Below, one piece after another: positions 47,351 to 61,425 of a stretch of 64,000 nt of DNA. Where the stretch lies: assembly GCF_000002425.4 (NCBI RefSeq), contig NC_037271.1:8401512-8465511 (forward strand), in the 5' to 3' direction. Under the pieces are notes generated by a model. That model worked only from the letters and a program-made list of their open reading frames with translations, searched no databases and was not told the DNA's origin. Positions within the stretch are counted from its first letter, which is position 1. Every line of letters starts with the position of its first letter. This stretch comes from Physcomitrium patens (lineage: Eukaryota; Streptophyta; Bryopsida; Funariales; Funariaceae). Both the position numbers and the translations under genes were made by a program.

Positions 47351-48359
47351 GAAGTGTTCAGATATTGTTGTAAAATGGTAATTGTATACTAATGGCTTGT
47401 CACTGGACAGTGGGCCCTACAGTGCCATGCACGGTAATTGGTCCTTATTGTTGTTTCGGTCACTACCGACAACTAACCAAGACAATTTCATCGACAATAT
47501 CATCGGCAATTAATATAAAACAACCAATCTAATATAAATCACAAATATTATTCATTAGCTAAATATCTTTTTGATAATGTATTCTATTAGATTTTTTAAA
47601 AGTTTTTTTTATTCATAGTTATATAAAACAATTTAACAAAAAATAAAAATAAAAAAAAAAAAAAACATATAGAAGCATACATCTTATTTATTCATTAAAA
47701 AAAAATTAGTTAAAAATTGTGCCCAAAGTTACATAATTTAGTTAAATTTGGTTGAAATATATATATATATATATATACATAAAATATAAAGATATAATTT
47801 CTTTTCTAAACCTTAGAATTTTAATTTTATTTAAAAAAAATCATTTCTTTAACTTTCATGCACTAAAATTTTATATTAATGGTTTATATTTTTATGTACA
47901 AAGTATATTTTTATTTATTAGAATCAATTAAGAAACTCTCAAAAAATTTGATTTATTTTAAGTAAGTATTTACATATATACTAGATGAACTCCTATTATT
48001 GTGATTAAAGTATGATTCAAATGAAGCTATTTTTGTGAGCCAAAGAATATTTTTAAATTCAAATATAATATAATACAAATAGAAAGAAATAAAATACACA
48101 ACGAAGCTTTCAGGTATGAAGTAAAATAACTAAATCCATACTATTGTTACAAATAATATACAAAAAAGTAATTAATTTAGTTCAAGGAATTACTTATGAA
48201 AATATAAAAAAATATTAAATTACATTAAAAAAATATGTTTAGACATTCAAAGATGTATTAAAGTCTATAAATAAATAAATTATAGTAAAAAATATCAAAA
48301 ATAAACTAATAATATTTAACTAATTAAAACTTTTAGAAAAACAATATTTGACGTGGAAT
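47351..48359. other. AT-rich transition from gene island to repeats
   Basis: GC drops sharply near 47500. Contains an (AT)n run at about 47757-47776 and poly(A) stretches. No gene or repeat family recognised. It may include the 3' terminus of the Helitron, which I could not place. Confidence 0.45.
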
Positions 48360-51300
48360 TTAAATTGTCATTTCTAGAATGAAGAATCTTGATAGAATGA
48401 GAAGAAGTGCATTGAGAGAGAGCTACATAAAATTGTCTATGAAAAAAAATAGGTTGTTATAGATCCAAACCAACATGCTTCATCAATTGTTCTTAGGATT
48501 TGTTTATTGTTATTACAAATACAAGACAAATTGGAAATAGATTTTTCTTTAGAATAAATGGAAGTTTTTTTATTATAAAAATTAATATAATTTGCAGAAT
48601 AAACATCAAATTTCCAACAAATTTTCCTTTAAAAATTCTTGTTTCAAAAACTTCATTCATTAATCATGTAATTACCAATCAAGTTCTATTGCAAAATCCT
48701 TGGCAAGGAGCAATATTTCTTAGTAGCATCACTAAAGTCTCAATCTTAAGACAAAGCCTTGATTTGGGTATTCCACATGGATTAAGCGACTTAATAAATT
48801 CAACTAGATAAATATTATTATTGTCAATACTATCTTTAATAACAATTTTATTAATGCTTAAATATTCTTATTCTTCTTTAGAAAATATGGCCATAATCTA
48901 CTCATTAATATCTTCTATATCATCATTGCATATAAATAAAATGATTCTATTTCTAAAAAAGGCATTATTTGTAATATTGTCCTCTGCCAATTTTGAATAA
49001 ATAATATTAATTAAAGATATTAATTGTTGATCAACAATCATGTAATCAAGAAACTTAACTATATTATTGAGCAATAAGTTTGTACTATTTTCAATCTAGC
49101 AAGTGGCAAATAGAAATATTAGTCAATAAAAATATAATCATAAAGAATTCAAATGTACCACCATCTATATATACAATGAATGTGTACATTCTATACCTAA
49201 AGAAGCCAATTAGCAAACTCAATATCTGCTTGAAGTGCTTCTAAATTTGACATTGTCATATTTTTTTTTAATATATATTTTGAAGTGCTGCTACAATTTC
49301 TTCTCAAGTTCCTTTTACAATTACTGGCAATATTTGACAAAAATCTCTACAAATAACTATTGTAGTTTTTCTAAATGGACAATCAATATTCCAAATATCT
49401 CTAAACAAATGATTAATTGTCTTAGGATAATAACAATGTTGTATTGGAAGTTTATTCCAAATAATAAGCAAATTTTGGCAAATAAACTTAACATGGTTGA
49501 AATTCTTAGTAATTGAACAAAAAGAGTCTGTTACAATTTAATAGAATCTTGAATGTAGAATGGACAGCTCTTTGTTCCTCAAATAGTAATGCAATAATTC
49601 TTGATGATGCAACATATATCACAATCCTTTGTATTAATCAAACTTTAATTGTCATACTATTATAACCAAATGTCTTATTAGTTCCTGCAAGTCCGTTTAG
49701 AAAAATATTAGTCCATGTTCTTCTATTATAAAAGCCACAATATCATCATATGTCTTTCTTTATTCAAGTTTTAATTGTGGAATATATTGCTCCATATTTT
49801 CTTCTAATTATTGAATATCTCATACTCTTTTTTTAGCAATAAATTAATTTCTATTAACTATTATATTTCAATTATTTCTTAGTAATGGCATTAAAAAAAA
49901 CTACATAAGCATTCTATCAAAATCTTGCAAAATATTATTCAACAAAAAAAGTCCAAATTCTTTTTTCTATTCTTTTGTTGGATTACTAATTCCATATTCT
50001 CTTTGCAAATGGACATTGAGATTATTCAAGATGCTTTTTCAAAAACAATTCTATAGATTTAATGGATTTAGTGGATTTTTGTGTAATAAAAAATAGCAAA
50101 TAACACCCTCAATTGAGATCCAATTTGTATTCTTAATGCATCTTCTAAACATTGTTGCTACTCTCCATGATCTTCAAGCAATTTTAAAGTTGCATATGTA
50201 CTTTTAAATTTTGGATTAAAAATTCTATGAATAGTCTTTAAATGCTCAAATAAGTATGAACTTTTAATATGGATTAATAAAAGCATCAAATAATATCTTT
50301 CTTCTATTGCAAGATTTGTAAAATATAATCTCCTAATGACAAATCCACATTTTTTTAATGTCTACGACTTTCTTGACTTATGCCAAATAAAATGTTGTAG
50401 AAATTTTTAGTATGTATATTGTCTTGCCACTGCAATTGCTGGACATGTCTCAAAAAATTAAGTTAATATTATCTTTTATCTTTCAACATGTTTTAAAATT
50501 GCAATTGCCTTGTTATTTGGATCATATACTACTTGATGTATTTTTGGAAGATGAATGGCCAAAAAAATAATATTTGGTATTTCTTTATTGATCTGTATGT
50601 CAAAAAGTTTTCAAATAGCCTTTAGAGCTCTAATGTATTTTGCATCCAAATATTGTTTGATCTTATCTTAATGGTTTTTAATTTACATTATAATACAATC
50701 ATGGCCTTTATAGATGTATTTGTAGATATACTTGATGGCACATATAGATGCACATATCTCAACATTGATATGACAATTATAATTTTAAGATAATTTTAAA
50801 AAAAATAGAACAATATGCCTATTAACATCAACCATTCTTTGATCTTCAAACATTCTTCTATCATTTCATCATGAATATTGTAGATATCCATCAACATCTA
50901 TTGTTGTTTCTTCTACAATTATCTTTAGATACATCTTTATATAATAACCATCTTCCATGTGAGACACTTGAGGATTTTACATTCTACATAGATAATATAC
51001 CATACATTGTAGAATAACTTCAAATAACTTTCAATTCTTATCTTTATGTAAAAACTCTGTAAAAACCATATAATCCAAATCTCCAATGCATCTAATCTTG
51101 CTTTTTCTATCTAAAAAAATCAAGATGTGTATATGAGGTAGACCTCTCTTTTGAAACTCAATGGTACAAATATATACAACAATATGACTAAAGACAACTC
51201 TTTTGTTTATATCTTCCATAATTTCATGTCTCTTGAGCTCAAATATGTGGGCAACCAAATCTGGTCAGTTACTTACTCACTATCCTTGAAGCAATTCATT

Positions 51301-52460
51301 TTGAATTTTGAACCATCTTAGATTTCTTGTCACTATCATAAAAAAATTAGGATGCTAATAAAATCTTGTAATTTCTTTAGAATCTTGAAGTATTTCTATC
51401 ATATGTCTTGCACTTCTAATGAATAATGATAGAAGTAAGATCATACATCTCAAATTATTTAATTCATATTGTTTTTTTTTATATCCAATACTTTCATGAA
51501 TTATAATAGCATCTATCAATCCTTAGTATAAATCAGCATGTAGATTTCTTTAATTGTAATGTAGATATTACAAATATGATTGCTCAATTGCTACCTATTT
51601 ATCAATTATAAATCCTAATAATAGCTTTCTTCTATAAAAAATTATAGAATATTTGATAGGCCTTAAAAAAAATCAATTATAAAAATTATCCATTTTTGTA
51701 AGGCTGTTGCTTCTCCAATCTTCTTGTCCAATATCTTTTCTTTCTTCAAGAATATCCATCACTATATTTTGCACCCATATGTCAAGATGCCATATAAGGA
51801 TTCTATGTGAAAAAAAATATATAATAAAGGAGCAAATAAGCAAGATAAGCCTCATAAATCCTTTCTAATAGTCCATTACTATGTAGGCAAATAATAATAT
51901 TACAAAGTACATTATACTCCGATCTATCTCCAAGCAATGTAATAGCAATTTCTTCAAAAGTGGTCAGAAGATTATATTGGCATTTATTGCTTTCATTCAT
52001 GAAATACAAAGAAATAGCAAGATTTACTTCTACTATTTTTTCATTCTATGCCTAAAATAATATTTCATGTATCTATCTATATAATTTAATAAAAAAATTA
52101 TTTTCTTTCAAAACTTCACCAATTTTTTACATAGTTTGGCTCAATAATCCACAATTATAATTCATTCTTGAATCTTATGTAAATGATACATTGTGGATAT
52201 AGAATTGTGCGTAAGTTGGATCAATACCTTATTTTGGTAACAATACTCTTGCTAAAAGGTACAACTCTCTATTTATTTAAAAAATATATAGAGTATTTTT
52301 TAAAAAACACAGATCAATCAATATTTACACTTGAAGATGCAAATACATATGCAACATTGTTTTTATAGATATTTTCTTGAAATCCCCTTATTCTTGCATC
52401 TTCATCCATAAATAAGCATTTCAAAAGCAAAAGTGGAGAAAGTAGAGATGGTAGAGAAAC
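48360..52460 (-). mobile_element. Helitron remnant (Rep-helicase), decayed
   Basis: About 4.1 kb of the minus strand encodes pieces of a single Helitron RepHel protein in the expected order. N-terminal region at about 52150-52450 (ARIRGFQENIYKNNVAYVFA; then IHNVSFT, DSRMNYNCG). Rep domain: at 51031-51258 the HUH motif is clear (EFQKRGLPHIHILIFLD), followed near 50700 by KYIYKYIYKGHD. Pif1-like helicase: Walker A at about 49690-49710 (NIFLNGLAGTNKT), C-terminal motifs at about 48690-48790 (GIPKSRLCLK, LVMLLRNIAP) and 48400-48560 (KLPFILKK, FVITINKS, HVGLDL, FYVALSQCTSSHSIK). There are many stops and frame changes throughout, so no intact ORF beyond about 75 codons. Neither terminus (5' TC, 3' CTRR with hairpin) was found with certainty. 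Rolling-circle transposons of this type are common in plants. Firm as a Helitron, uncertain in extent. Confidence 0.85.
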
Positions 52461-54262
52461 TTTTCTTTGACGACAATATTATCCAAATAATAGCAACTTT
52501 CTCAAAAACTGGGCTAAATAATTATCAAATCAATACAATACATTACAATGAAGACACAAACTACTTTAACACATGATTAACAAATTATGAATTAAAATTT
52601 ATGAATTATAAATTATCATTGTGCTTTGCATTCAAAATTTTAGAAGAATTTCATCATAGATTAGCTTAAAATACTTTTGAGAGGTTTTCATTGTCGATTA
52701 GAGTTTCTTTGTTATTCCACCAAAGGCTTACGACAAGGAAGAAGCAATAGTGTGGATTTATAGAGGTATAATTTTGACACTTACAACCTTACTCTAATTA
52801 TTTAAACACATGTTAAGTTTTCTCTAAATACCACCAAAAACTTATTTACTTTCTAAAAATAGAATTTATTAAATTAATTTAAAATTAATTTAATAAAATA
52901 TTATGATAAAAATAACTTTTATAATAATATTTTAAATATAATAGAAAAAATTACTTATAATAGAATCTTAATGCTTATTAGAATAAAAGCCTTTGAATGT
53001 TAGATATTTATAATTTCTAAAGTATGAAAGAATTAACATGGAAATTAATAATATGAATGATTTAAGTTTTGCTTATATTTAATTTTCAGCACAAAATATA
53101 TAAAATTTTATTAAATTTTTGAAATTTTAAAGTTTTAAAAAATTTAAAACTTTTTTATTTAATAATTTTTCTAAACTTTTTTAAATAGTTGGAATCAAAA
53201 AAATCACATATGTATGTATGTGTATGTGTATATATATATATATATATATATAGAAATTTTAAATTAATTTTATAAGAATATAGGAAGTTTATTTTTTTAA
53301 TTTATTGAAACAAATAGAAAAAAATTAATGATAATATAGAATAAAATTTTATAATAATTTCAATTTTTTATTCTTTAAATACATTCATTATAATATGATT
53401 TATTAAACTTAAGAAATATAATTATTTTAAAGTTTTAATATATTATATTAAAAAATTATTATTATTTAATTTCTCTAATTAATTGATTAAACTAATTGAT
53501 TAAATTTTAATTAGTATTTGGATGGCTAAAGTTTTAAAAAATTCTTATTCATAATTTTTAGTATATTTATTAAATAAAATATTTTTTATAATTTTTTGAG
53601 TCATTTAGAAAAAATTGTAATAAAAATATTTCAAAATTTTTAATTATTTATATATAAAATTTTTATAATATATATAATAATATTGAGATATTATAATCTC
53701 TCTATAATTAAGAAGTTCTAATAAAATTCTTCTATAATTTAATAATCATTTAATTTTTTAAATAATTATTTTTTGATACATATTTGTAATTTTATTTGTT
53801 ATATTATAAATTATAATATTAATTATAAATTAAATAATTATTTATAAACTTTGGTAAGTAAAATGTCATGCAACAAGTTGAAATTGGCTTATAAATATTG
53901 GATTACCAAAAAATGTGAAGAATAAGACTCCTATCACCAAATTTGTTTTAATTATTATAAGTGATTAAATCAATTTACTTAAATATATAAGAGAAGTAGA
54001 TTTATTAGATGGTATTGAGTGTTAAGGATATGAATCACTAATAAATAAAATCTCAATATAATCTTATGTCACTCTAAAAGAGTAGGTATTTATAGTGATT
54101 CAAAAATTTATTTTAATATTAACATATTTTGAAAAGAATGGTGTATTACAAATGAATTATAGTGAATAATGATACATGATTTGTATAGCAAATAAAATAC
54201 TCTCTTACAGCTACCAAATGAGCTTAGGTTGAAAAAAATCCATCAGATAATTGTAGAGTTAT
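52461..54262. other. AT-rich DNA without recognised gene
   Basis: Mostly above 75% AT by eye, with a (TA)n microsatellite at about 53219-53252 preceded by TATG/TGTA repeats. No ORF, RNA or repeat family seen, apart from the short segment at about 54133-54178 that recurs inverted at 59716-59756. Confidence 0.45.
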
Positions 54263-54788
54263 TGTCAGGGACAAGAAGTTTATGAAAGTAATTAAATAAG
54301 TATAACAAAATTAAAATAAAAAATATATATATTAAAAAGAAACTAGAATGGCTATAGCCAAAAGACAAGGAAACTAGAGACTCTTGAATCTAGACTAGAA
54401 GCAAGAAAAAAATTGATAAGAGTGAAGAAAGCTTCACTCTTGCCTCTATATATACTATCTAACCAAGAGCTATATGACAATGTTCTATAGAACCTCTAAT
54501 ATGTATTGACTTTGTGGGATACATGCTTTAGCTTACAAGAATTTTTTTTCTATGTGTACGCTATATACTTAGCTTGTTCTTGAAGTTACCAATATATGTG
54601 GCACATGGCTAACTTATTGACTATGTTTATAATCTAAAAAATTAATTATTGACACCTATGAAGTCAAAGCATCGTCTATAATGCTACTAAGAAGCTTCTA
54701 TAAACGATATTATGGAATTAACATACTTCTATCTACTTTTATTTAATTGTATAGGTAATTATTGATTTACATGTGTATGTCTGTGTCA
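54263..54788 (-). repeat. 3' LTR of E4
   Basis: 526 bp, starting TGTCAGGGACAAG and ending CTGTGTCA, with the same internal blocks as the LTRs of E2 and E3 ('gagtgaagaaagcttcactcttgcctc', 'gtggcacatggctaactt'). It is followed at higher coordinates by the 3' internal region of E4. Confidence 0.75.
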
Positions 54789-55554
54789 TTATCTTCCCTT
54801 TTAGGGACAAGTTCCATGAAAAGCGGTCATTATATGTTGAAGAAATCCAAGATACAACAAATTATATTTGCTACATACTCTGATCTTTGTTTTCTTTAAA
54901 GATGGTTGATAGGGCCTCTCAACCATCAAAAGTGTCTTATATCAAGGCAAGAAGACCACTAATTTATTTAATCGTTGTTAAGGCCTTCATAACTTCCTTC
55001 AGATAAAACATTTGAAACACCATCAGGAGTTGTTCCTACCTCTAGTAAAAGCACCAAACATTAAGAGTTCCTTCCAAAGTCGTGATATCAAATGCGTTGT
55101 ATCTTGCTATCTATTTGAAGAAGAACATGTTATTCTTGAGGATCTTCATCACGATTGTGTCATCTCGAAGGTTGTGGCAATCACAATATTTCATTTGGTA
55201 GGTCAAGAAATGAAGGCTCTTGAATCAAATCCACTGGTTGTTGATTCTTTATCTCCCAAGTATCACAAATACAAAGAAGCTACAACAAGTATAGAAAAAT
55301 AAAATGTTATCTTACCTAGATCTTATTTTTTTTATAAAAAGGTCTTTATTTTGGTTTTGATGGATATCATTGATGAAAAGCTTCCACCTTCTTCATTGCA
55401 TTTGCAAGATTCTTTGTTGGCTCTCATATGCATTTACTAATATCATATCTACGTCTATGAATAAAATATTCCAACCTATTTTGGCGCCGCCTTGAATCTA
55501 AGACTTCTTCAACTTCAAATTCTTCATTATTATCTTCTTATCTTCTTTTTAATA

Positions 55555-55667
55555 TGTTATCAAGGTAGAAAGAGTTTGCTTCAAGAAAGCATTGGGCTCT
55601 TGACTACCACTAATTTCTCAATCAAGTCTTGAGATAAGAAAGACCAAGTTTATATATATATATATAT

Positions 55668-55711
<44 letters not shown>

Positions 55712-57250
55712 ATATATAACACTTTTAGATGCTATTACATCAAATAAATAATTCTTAAGTTCCTAAAAACATCCATAATATGATAAAATCTCTAAATCCT
55801 TAAATATCCTCATGGGATATTATTCTTGAACTTCAAAATCTCATATCATCTAATCAGATCATTCAAAAATACTCAAATTTTACATAAAGTACTGATGTAC
55901 TTCTAACAATTATCACAATAAATTTCAACTACAAATTTATCGCGGATCTTAAGATATCACCAAAATCCTAATAGTAGATTCAAACTCTAGTTTTTATACA
56001 CTTGTTGTTGTGTTGTGGTTCAGCTACCATGCAAAAAAAATGTATTTATATATTTAATGTACAATATACTAGAAAACATAGTGAGAGCTATGTTAGTAGA
56101 TTTTTATTGGTTATAGGATGTGAATAAATTACTACCACAAAAAAAATTGTTTAAAAGGACTTTTATTAGAATTTATATAACTTTGTTTTTTTTTAATAGT
56201 GATTTTGAAGTTGATCTTCTTAGTAGTAACTTTAAATATTTAGAATCACCTTTATTAGACATTGGTAATACTTGAAGTCTTATTTTGGTTCTTTAATATG
56301 GTGTTTAGGGCATATATTGAATAAATCTTGTAAAGAAAAGAGTTGGAGAAGGATTTTGGTAGCAAAAAGAGAGTTTAGGATATCCATATAGATGAATGGA
56401 GATGGATGATGAAAATCTCCATTCTTTTTGGTCAAAAATCATGACCAATAGGCTTTGAAGAGGTTGCTCTAGGTCATATTAGAGATTAGGGTTAGTTTTT
56501 CGAGGGCATTTAAGCTTTAAAGACTTAGATCAGCAAGTGTAGGATTTTGGCTATGGTTTTGGTACAAATTTTGAATCTTTTGGAGTTTATATGAAAGAGA
56601 TATGGACACTCAAAGTTAGGATGTTGATTTTGTACATATTGTCAATCTTTTGGATATAACGCATGTGTATAAAAAGCAATAGAGGATCAATGACTAGGAT
56701 TAGAGAGAGCATTCTTTTAACTATACTTTTGGTATACTGTTTGATGGATTTCAAGTTTGAATGAAAGAGATATTGGAGATTGAAATCAACACTTACAAAT
56801 CTAAGGGTAGTAAGTGACCTGAATTGCTAGTAGTTGTGTTTTGAACTATATCTTGTGCAATTTGACAAGATTTTAGCTAAAAATTTCTAAAAATGTATAT
56901 TTTCATGTAATCAAATTTATGCATAAGATTTGTAATATTTGGATTTTGGATTTGTGAGATATGAAGAAAATAGTACTCAAGTGCTTATTAATTAGGATTT
57001 TAGAGCACTTACTAGGTTTTTAAGATGCTAATCAATTGGTAGAAAATTTATAGTTGAATTTTTGTAAAATAAAGCTTAAGAGTGAATTCTATAATATTTG
57101 TGAATTTGGCAAAATCTGAATGGTTGGATCAAGAGATATGAATTTCTAAAACTTGGAAAGAAGAAATGTTTTGCAGGAATATTATATTTTGAAGAGATTT
57201 TATTATAACTTGAACATTTTATACAAAATAAAGGAGTATTTTGGAAGCCA

Positions 57251-57289
<39 letters not shown>

Positions 57290-58554
57290 AAGATGGATAT
57301 ATGGAAGTATAGTTGAATTCTTGTATAAAGATGAGTTTTTGAGAAGAGATTGTGGATTTTTTTTGAAGTTATTGAAAACCTAATCTATCAGCAAATGATT
57401 AGCTATGATTTGGTATAGCCAAGAATGTTAGAAAGTTTCTAGATATTTTAGAAAGTTTTATGTATAAACCTTCTTAAATATAAAAGGATTTATTAGTACA
57501 ATATCTTTTTGATATTGTAGTATTTATTTGACTTCTACTTTTAAGATTAAATAACTTATTGGAACTTGGCCAATAAATTAAAACTAAACTCTCTACAACT
57601 AAATACCTAGTATATTCCTAAATAAAAAATCACGTAATACGACACCATATGCAATTTTTTTTATATCTCACAAACTAAAAATTTAAATGCCACAAAATTT
57701 ATATATGTAGCTTTTTAATACAATAATCTATCTTCTCCAAAAGGTTTGAGCCAAAAAGTCATCCAAAAACTCAAGATATGGCTCCAACCATTACTATGAA
57801 CAAAATCACTTACTTACTACCTTTGATTTGGATGCACTAACTTTAAATCTCTATAACTTCTTCATCCAAACTCCAAATTCATCAAATAGTATATAAAAAG
57901 TGTAGTTGAAAAAGTGATCTCTTCAATCTTAGTCGCCAATCCTTTGTTGCTTTCTGTAAACGTTTGTTATGCCCCAAAGAGTGACAATAGGTATAAAATT
58001 GACACCTTAACTTTGAGCACCAATAACTCCTTCATAAAAACTCCAAATCACACAAAATTTGGATCCAATCCATACCCAAAAACCTAAACTTGCTGGCCCC
58101 AACCTCAAAAGATCGAATAAATTCGAAAGTAATACCTTGATTCCTAATAAGGCCTCGGGCAGAGTTCTTGAAGCCCATTGGGCATGGCCTTCAACTAATA
58201 AGAATGAAGATCTTCATTTCTTGCCTTCATCCACCCATTTCTTGCTTTCATCCCTCCCAATAAACCTCCTACTAATTAAGATTTTCATCTTTAGGCTCTA
58301 ATCTCCTCTCAAGGCTTTATACTAAATATTTAGGTTTTATAAATTTTTTAAATACTACAATAAAAAAAGATAAAATTTAAAATAAAGTTTCTTTAATCCA
58401 TTTTCTTTAAAATAATTTATTAACCACACACACCAAGACTTATGAACATATTATATAAAGTAATCTATTAACCATTCTAACATACACCAAGACTTATGAA
58501 CATATTATATATTCTAACTAATTTTTACATACTATAAGCAGTTACAATACAACA
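55555..58554 (-). repeat. Solo-LTR-like repeat D, copy 3, with R2e nested inside
   Basis: The pieces are 55555-56005 and 57645-58554, together about 1.36 kb, matching D2 (7919-9172). It starts TGTTATCAAGGTAG and ends AATACAACA. E4 integrase C-terminal sequence stops at the left edge and resumes at the right edge ('agtatcttgtatagttcaaa'). Contains a long (TA)n tract at about 55653-55709. Confidence 0.7.
56006..57644 (+). repeat. Solo LTR of family R2, copy e, nested in D3
   Basis: 1,639 bp, TGTTGTGTTGTGGTTCAGC...CACGTAATACGACA. The left flank CTTGT and right flank CCATA both derive plausibly from the CCTAT seen at the same site in the uninterrupted copy D2 (about 8306). Longer than other copies partly because of a (TA)n run at 57258-57285 and extra sequence after it. 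Confidence 0.75.
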
Positions 58555-59714
58555 ATATTTAGTATCTTGTATAGTTCAAAAAGAGATATATAGAATATAG
58601 GATAGATCTTCATTGATTCTGGTAGCTGCAATCAATATACAATTAGATTCATTTGTTTAAAAATAGAAAAAGGTCTAAGCCTACAATAGTCCAACTTATC
58701 ACAAGGATGAGTAGTCTTGATATTGTGACAAAATAATCATACCTTGTCATCCACATAGAATTGCAATTATTCTTTTTAATAGACATCTGTATTAATCTTT
58801 TATTACTCTTGAGCTTCCTTTAATTGCACCTTCATTGTTGTATGTTTCTCTGACAAACAATTTATCAAATCTTCAACCATAGGATTATTAACTAATAAAA
58901 AGTCAAAAATATTAAATTATGAATAATAACCATAATTAGCAAAGAAAGGTATTTGTTACATAGCAAAATGTATTGTATTATTATAAGCAAAATTTTCCAA
59001 TGACAAAAGAATTTTCCAATTGTTTTATTGGTAATTAATTGTACACCTTTAATACTGCTCCAAACTTGATTTATATGCTCTATTTGTTCATCAGTTTGAA
59101 GATGAAAGGTCGAAGACAGCTTTATGTCTACCTTTAGAATCTTAAAAAGGATTTTTTAAAATCCCAATATAAATTGAGTCTTCCTATCTAATATAATATG
59201 CTTGAGCAATCTATGATATTGATATATATTTTCAAAAAAAAACTTGGTTGTTTTTTCACTTGTGATAGATTTTGTACATAATACAAAATGTGACATCTTT
59301 ATAAATTGATTTGCCATCACAAATATAAAATCATACAAACCTGAGATGGAAAGATCCATGATAAAATCCATAGAAATAGAAGACCATGAATGTTCTAAAA
59401 TAGGTAATGGCTAAAGAAGTCCATAAGATCAATGGCAGGGAGTTTTTGATCTTGAGCAAAAATTACATAATTGAACAAAATCTCTGACCGCCTTCCACAT
59501 TTGCAGCCACCAATAATCTCTAGATATTAGCACTAAAGTCTTGTTGTATCCAAAATGTTTACCTATTAGAAAATTGTGGCATGCTTAAAAAATACATAAA
59601 CATGCTTCTCTTTTTCGCGTCCTTCTAAATAGAGTAGGTTATTTTTGAATTTGAATTTAGAAGCATCATGAGACTTAGAAGAAAGATCCTTAATATCATG
59701 AATAAGAAGATCAA

Positions 59715-59747
59715 AACCATGTATCATTATTCACTACAATTCATTTG

Positions 59748-59790
<43 letters not shown>
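59715..59790. repeat. Short insert with (TA)n in E4, copied from nearby DNA
   Basis: About 75 bases interrupt E4 between 'aataagaagatcaa' and 'cttgattgaattt', which adjoin in E3 (about 24210-24240). The insert opens with AACCATGTATCATTATTCAC and continues into (TA)n. The reverse complement of its first about 40 bases occurs at 54133-54178. Confidence 0.65.
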
Positions 59791-59791
<1 letters not shown>

Positions 59792-60099
59792 TTGATTGAA
59801 TTTTTTTGACAAAGAATATTGACTATTAATTCAAATAGTCAATATTAATTTCATTACTTGAAGATAAAAATGCTTAGACTTTAAGAAAATTATTCTTTGT
59901 TGGTCAAAAGATGCATCTCTTTCTTTTGATATAAGATAAGAATATTTAAAAACGGTGTTTAATAAATCTTATTATTTTTTAGATTAATATGTGATCTTAA
60001 AATCAAATCTTAATAAATACATGCTCCAATAGGCTTAGCAATGATTTAAAACATGTGTTAACATGAAGTATTCGAGATTCTTGTGATCTACATATACGA

Positions 60100-61425
60100 A
60101 GTCGTATCACGTGATTTACTATTTGGAAATACATTAGATATCTAGTTGTAGAGAGTTTAGTTTAAAATTTTATATGTATCTTATCTTAGCTTCCAAAACT
60201 CCTTTGTTTTACATAAAATTCAAAATATAGCAAAATCCTTTCAAAATATATTTTTTCCGAGAAGGATTTTTTTTTCTTGAACTTTAGATATTTATAACTC
60301 TTGATCTAACTGTTCAGTTTGTCTCAAATTTATAGAATAGGTAGAATTCACTCTTAAATTTTATCACAAAAACAACCAAATACAAATTCACTTCCAATCT
60401 TTTAGTATCTAAGACACCCTAGCAGATGCTCTAAATCCTAATTTACAAGCACCAAAAACTATTTTCTTAATATCTCAAGAATACAATATTCAAATGCCAT
60501 CAAAATTATATACAAATTATTATCATGAATATAGACATTTTCTAAAATTTTGAGCTAAAATCTTGTCAAATTGCTCAAGATATAGCTCAAGATACAACCA
60601 CTAGTAAATCGGATCACTTACTACCTTTAGATTGCATGTGCTAACTTCAAAATCCAATATCTCCTTTATTCCAACTTGAGATCTAACAAACATTATATAA
60701 AAAATGTGGCCACAAAAGTGCTCTCTCGAGTCACAGTTGCGGATCCTCAATTACCCTCCGTATGCATGCGTTGTGTCAAAAAGAGTGACAGTAGCTCCCA
60801 AATCAATACCTTAACTTTGAGCGCCTATATCTCCTTCATATAAATACCAAATCATATAAGATTTTTACCGAAATCAAAGCGAAAAATCTAAACTTATTGA
60901 TCCTAGCCTTCAAAGCTCAAATGGCTCTGAAAAACTAACCCTAATCTCTAATATGGCCTCAAACAGCCTCCTCAAAGTCCATTGGTCATGATTTTTGACT
61001 AACATGAATGAAGATTTTTATCATCCATCTCCATTCATCTATATAGATGCCCTAAACTCTCTTTTTATTACCAAAATCTCTCTCCAACTCTTTTCTTTAC
61101 AAGATTTATTCAATGTATGTCCTAAACACGAAATTAAAGAATCAAAATAAGACTTCAATGGTCACCAATGTCTAGTAAAGGTGATTCTAAATATTTAAAA
61201 TTACTACCAATAAAATCAATCTCAAAAGCCACTATCAAAAGAAAATAAAGTTATACAAATTCTAATAGTAATCCTTTTAGACAACTTCTTTTTAAAGTAG
61301 TAATTTAACCACATTCTACAACCAATTAAAATCCAGTAACTGGTTCTCACCATATTGTTAAGTAAATTATTCATTAAAAATATAATCATATTATTTTCAC
61401 ATGGTAGTCAAACCACAATATGACA
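60100..61425 (-). repeat. Solo LTR of family R2, copy f, in E4 RNase H
   Basis: 1,326 bp; on its own strand it runs TGTCATATTGTGGTTTGAC...GATACGAC. E4 RNase H sequence stops at 60099 and resumes at 61426 ('ggtgaataaattaaaagtacc', which matches E2 near 14150). No coding sequence. Confidence 0.75.

Noticed and set aside
48500-48811. Plus-strand frame of 103 codons
   Set aside because: It is the antisense of Helitron helicase C-terminal sequence, whose motifs read correctly on the minus strand.
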